This document shows positions 61,669 to 64,000 of a stretch of 64,000 nucleotides of DNA, piece by piece (positions within the stretch are counted from its first letter, which is position 1; each line of letters begins with the position of its first letter). The position numbers and the translations under genes were made by a program. A model generated the notes under the pieces. The model was given only the letters and a program-made list of their open reading frames with translations. It made no database searches and had not been told where the DNA came from. The DNA comes from Cellulomonas aerilata (GTDB taxonomy: Bacteria > Actinomycetota > Actinomycetes > Actinomycetales > Cellulomonadaceae): positions 124,001 to 188,000 of the forward strand of contig NZ_BJYY01000012.1 of NCBI RefSeq assembly GCF_007991755.1, written 5' to 3'.

Positions 61669-62712
61669 TCAGGTCGGTGGGAACACGCGGACGGGCCCGA
61701 CGACGTCGAGGCCCACCCGTGCCCCGGGCGACGGCTGGGCCACCCCGGCCACGCGTGCGCGGATCCCGTGGTGCGTGGCGTCGTCGATCAGGTCCAGCTC
61801 CACGACGGCGTCGTGACCGAAGTAGGCGATGTCGAGGACCGTCGCGTCCACCCGGCCCGCGCCCGGTGGGGTGAGCCGGATCTGCTCCGGACGCAGCATG
61901 ACCTCCACCCGGCCGTGGGTCACGAAGCCCCGGACGGCCAGCGTGCCGAAGGTGCACACCACCTGCCCCGCGCCGGCGATGCCGGGCACCAGCACGGCGT
62001 CCCCCAGGAACGCGGCCACCTCCGCGTCCACCGGGTCGCCGTAGACGACCGGTGGCGCCGCCACCTGGCGGAACGTGCCGGCGCGCAGGACGGCGATCTC
62101 GTCGGCGAAGGACAGCGCCTCGGCCTGGTCGTGCGTCACGAGGATCGCCGTGGCCCCGCTGGCGCGCAGGGCTCGTGCGGTGGCGTCGCGGGTGGAGGCG
62201 CGCAGGGCGGTGTCGAGGGAGGAGAACGGCTCGTCGAGCAGGACGAGCTGCGGCCGTGGCGCCAGGGCTCGGGCGAGCGCGACCCGCTGCTGCTGGCCGC
62301 CCGACAGCTGGTCCGGTCGCCGTCCGCCGACGTCGTCGGACAGGCCCACCAGCCCCAGGAGCTCGCGCACGCGGTCCCGGTGCCGGCGCCGCGGCCACGG
62401 GAGCCCGAAGGCGATGTTGCCGGCGACGGACAGGTGGGGGAACAGCGCGCCCTCCTGGCGCACGTAGCCCACGGCCCGCTGCTCCGGGGGGACCCACGTG
62501 CCGGGCCCGGCGACGGTGCGGTCCCCGATGAGCACCTCGCCGGCGGTGGGGGCCAGGAAGCCGGCGACGACCCGGAGCAGGGTCGTCTTGCCGCTGCCCG
62601 AGCCGCCGAGCACCGCCGTCGTGGTGCCGGCCGCGACCATGAGGTCGACGCAGTCGAGCACCGGCATGCCGGGGTAGCCGGCCGTGACGCCGCGCAGCCG
62701 GACCGTGCTCAC
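61669..62712 (-). CDS. ABC transporter ATPase, FbpC/ThiQ-like
   Basis: A 347-residue ATPase with Walker [10 protein letters not shown], signature [16 protein letters not shown], Walker [11 protein letters not shown] and a C-terminal TOBE-like regulatory part ([15 protein letters not shown]). It couples to a large two-domain permease, overlapping it by GTGA. Family: ferric iron, thiamine or phosphonate importers; the FbpC-like C-terminus slightly favours iron. The binding protein gene must lie outside the window. Confidence 0.9.
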   Translation of the reverse strand: MSTVRLRGVTAGYPGMPVLDCVDLMVAAGTTTAVLGGSGSGKTTLLRVVAGFLAPTAGEVLIGDRTVAGPGTWVPPEQRAVGYVRQEGALFPHLSVAGNIAFGLPWPRRRHRDRVRELLGLVGLSDDVGGRRPDQLSGGQQQRVALARALAPRPQLVLLDEPFSSLDTALRASTRDATARALRASGATAILVTHDQAEALSFADEIAVLRAGTFRQVAAPPVVYGDPVDAEVAAFLGDAVLVPGIAGAGQVVCTFGTLAVRGFVTHGRVEVMLRPEQIRLTPPGAGRVDATVLDIAYFGHDAVVELDLIDDATHHGIRARVAGVAQPSPGARVGLDVVGPVRVFPPT

Positions 62713-64000
62713 CGTGCCACCACGATCTGACGTCGCAGCAGCAGGGTCGCCGGCGCCGACAGCGCGATCATCGCCGCCGCGTACGGCGCGGCGCCGGCGT
62801 AGTCGAGCTCCGCCGCCGCGCGCCAGAACGCCAGCGCGAGGGTGTCGACGCCGGTGGGGGCCAGGAGCAGCGTCGCCGTGAGCTCCGTGCCGACCGCCAG
62901 GGCGACCAGGACGAGTCCGGCGAGGACGGACGGTGCGGCGAGCGGCAGGACCACCCGGACGAGCCGGGACGGCCCGCGGAGCCCGAGGGAGCGGGCGGCG
63001 TCGGACAGCTCGGTCGGCGACGCGGCCAGCCCGGCGCGCAGCGCGACCATCGAGCGCGGGATGAACCCGATCGCGTAGCCGACGACGAGCAGCCCGAGGG
63101 TCTGGTAGATCCCGGGTGCCCAGCGGACGGAGAGGGTCACCAGCGCCAGGCCCACGACGACACCCGGCAGGGCGCTCGCCACGAACGTCGCCCGCTCCAG
63201 CAGCAGGCTCGCGACCGTCCGCCGACGGCTGAGCAGCCAGGCCGCCGGCAGCGCCGCCACGAGCGTCGCGAGCGCCCCGAGGACGGCGAGCCCCACCGTG
63301 CTGACGACGACCGGGGCGACGTCCCCGGCCAGCGCGCCGAGCTCCGTGCGGCCGGCGACGAGCCACCGCACGACCGTGGCGACCGGCACGCCGACGGCGA
63401 GGACCACCACCACGAGCAGGAGCACCACGGCGGGGACGGTCCACGCGCCGAGCGGCACGGGCGTGCTCGGGCGCTGCGCCCCCGGCCCGATCCGGGACAC
63501 CCGTCGGCGCCCGCGCGCCACCACCTCGGCCGTCAGCATGAGCAGGCACAGCACCAGGAGCACCGAGGCGAGCAGGCTGCCGGACACGTCGCTGAAGCCG
63601 ATCGCGTACTGCTGCATGACGGCGGTGGTGAACGTCTGGAAGCGCATCATCTCCAGCACGCCGTACTCGGCCAGCAGGTGCAGCCCGACCAGGAGCGCCC
63701 CGCCGGTCAGCGCGGGCCGCAACCGGGGCAGGACGGTCCGGCGCATGGCGGCGGCCGGGGACAGACCCAGGGACCGCGCCGCCTCCTCGTCGCCGGGGTC
63801 CAGGACCCGCAGCATCGCGGCGGCCGGCAGGAACACGAAGGGGAAGTACGCGAGCGTCGTGACCAGGGCCGAGCCGGCGAAGCCGGTCATCGACGGCGCC
63901 ACGGACACCCAGGCGTACGCGCTCACGAACGCCGGGACCGCCAGCGGCGCCAGCAGCAGCGTGCGCCACAGGGCGGCCCCCGGCAGGGCGGTCCGCTCGA
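62709..64000 (-). CDS. ABC transporter permease, FbpB-like (5' end outside window)
   Basis: At least 430 residues of a two-module permease; the frame is still open at the right edge and reads RTALPGAALWRTLLLAPLAV, so the N-terminus is missing. Each module has an EAA-type loop (DEEAARSLGLSPAAAMRRTV and ELSDAARSLGLRGPSRLVRV) and about six helices. Double permeases of this size are typical for ferric iron (FbpB/SfuB) or thiamine (ThiP) importers. Confidence 0.9.
   Translation of the reverse strand, partial: ERTALPGAALWRTLLLAPLAVPAFVSAYAWVSVAPSMTGFAGSALVTTLAYFPFVFLPAAAMLRVLDPGDEEAARSLGLSPAAAMRRTVLPRLRPALTGGALLVGLHLLAEYGVLEMMRFQTFTTAVMQQYAIGFSDVSGSLLASVLLVLCLLMLTAEVVARGRRRVSRIGPGAQRPSTPVPLGAWTVPAVVLLLVVVVLAVGVPVATVVRWLVAGRTELGALAGDVAPVVVSTVGLAVLGALATLVAALPAAWLLSRRRTVASLLLERATFVASALPGVVVGLALVTLSVRWAPGIYQTLGLLVVGYAIGFIPRSMVALRAGLAASPTELSDAARSLGLRGPSRLVRVVLPLAAPSVLAGLVLVALAVGTELTATLLLAPTGVDTLALAFWRAAAELDYAGAAPYAAAMIALSAPATLLLRRQIVVAR

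Overview
The window is very GC-rich with almost no spacer between genes. Gene content and order fit an actinobacterium, most likely a Cellulomonas-like member of the Micrococcales. Pointers are the fasR-fabD-fabH-acpP-fabF cluster followed by a DUF3145 gene, a BldC-type regulator, the DUF3090/SCO1664 pair with its histidine phosphatase, a PopR/ClgR-type regulator beside a pair of clpP genes, and several apparently leaderless genes whose -10 box lies 6 nt before the ATG. I see no prophage, integrase, insertion sequence, CRISPR array or secondary-metabolite cluster.

Layout. 1-5.3 kb: type II fatty acid synthesis and DUF3145. 5.4-7.1 kb: peptide deformylase, a BldC-like gene preceded by what looks like a c-di-GMP-I (GEMM) riboswitch, a small acidic ORF and a tRNA with a CAU anticodon. 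7.1-9.4 kb: a patchy stretch with a lacI remnant, a tandem repeat and a TetR/GAP-family membrane protein pair. 9.4-18.4 kb: a galactoside-use locus (LacI regulator, GH42 beta-galactosidase, two permeases, binding lipoprotein, GH36 alpha-galactosidase) with a consensus promoter and two identical 18-bp operators. 18.5-28.5 kb: secreted PD40-type protein, AAA+/VWA pair, phosphatase-DUF3090-SCO1664 run, an anti-sigma-type ATPase, and an NCS1 permease with a cysteine hydrolase. 28.6-33.5 kb: small enzymes, a secreted phytase-like/GDPD fusion and a TSUP exporter. 33.6-36.8 kb: molybdenum cofactor genes moaB-moaE facing moaD-moaC and a MOT1-type molybdate transporter. 37-43.6 kb: MFS pump, two STAS anti-sigma antagonists, flavin oxidoreductase, mannitol dehydrogenase family protein and a LarA-like protein.

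43.6-45.4 kb is a self-contained proteolysis module. Two overlapping clpP genes converge on a PopR-like activator ending in Leu-Ala-Ala. Both promoters carry a TCTGCC-N3-GGCAGA-like box at the same distance from the start codon. The codons for Leu-Ala-Ala-stop are repeated in tandem beyond the popR stop.

45.5-64 kb is housekeeping and accessory enzymes: DUF6194, a membrane protein, a hydrolase, DUF1992, a P-loop kinase, a frameshifted glycosyltransferase, VOC proteins, a GH13 enzyme, a frameshifted PPOX-type protein, a second anti-sigma-type ATPase paralogous to the one at 25.7 kb, a secreted putative metallopeptidase, an MFS protein, an HAD phosphatase, an ATPase-PAS protein and the end of an iron-type ABC importer that runs off the window.

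Two themes recur. One is signalling by partner switching (two ATPases, two STAS proteins, one ATPase-PAS protein). The other is short tandem repeats, three of which include the stop codon of the adjacent gene. Functional names rest on motif recognition by eye; no database search was run.
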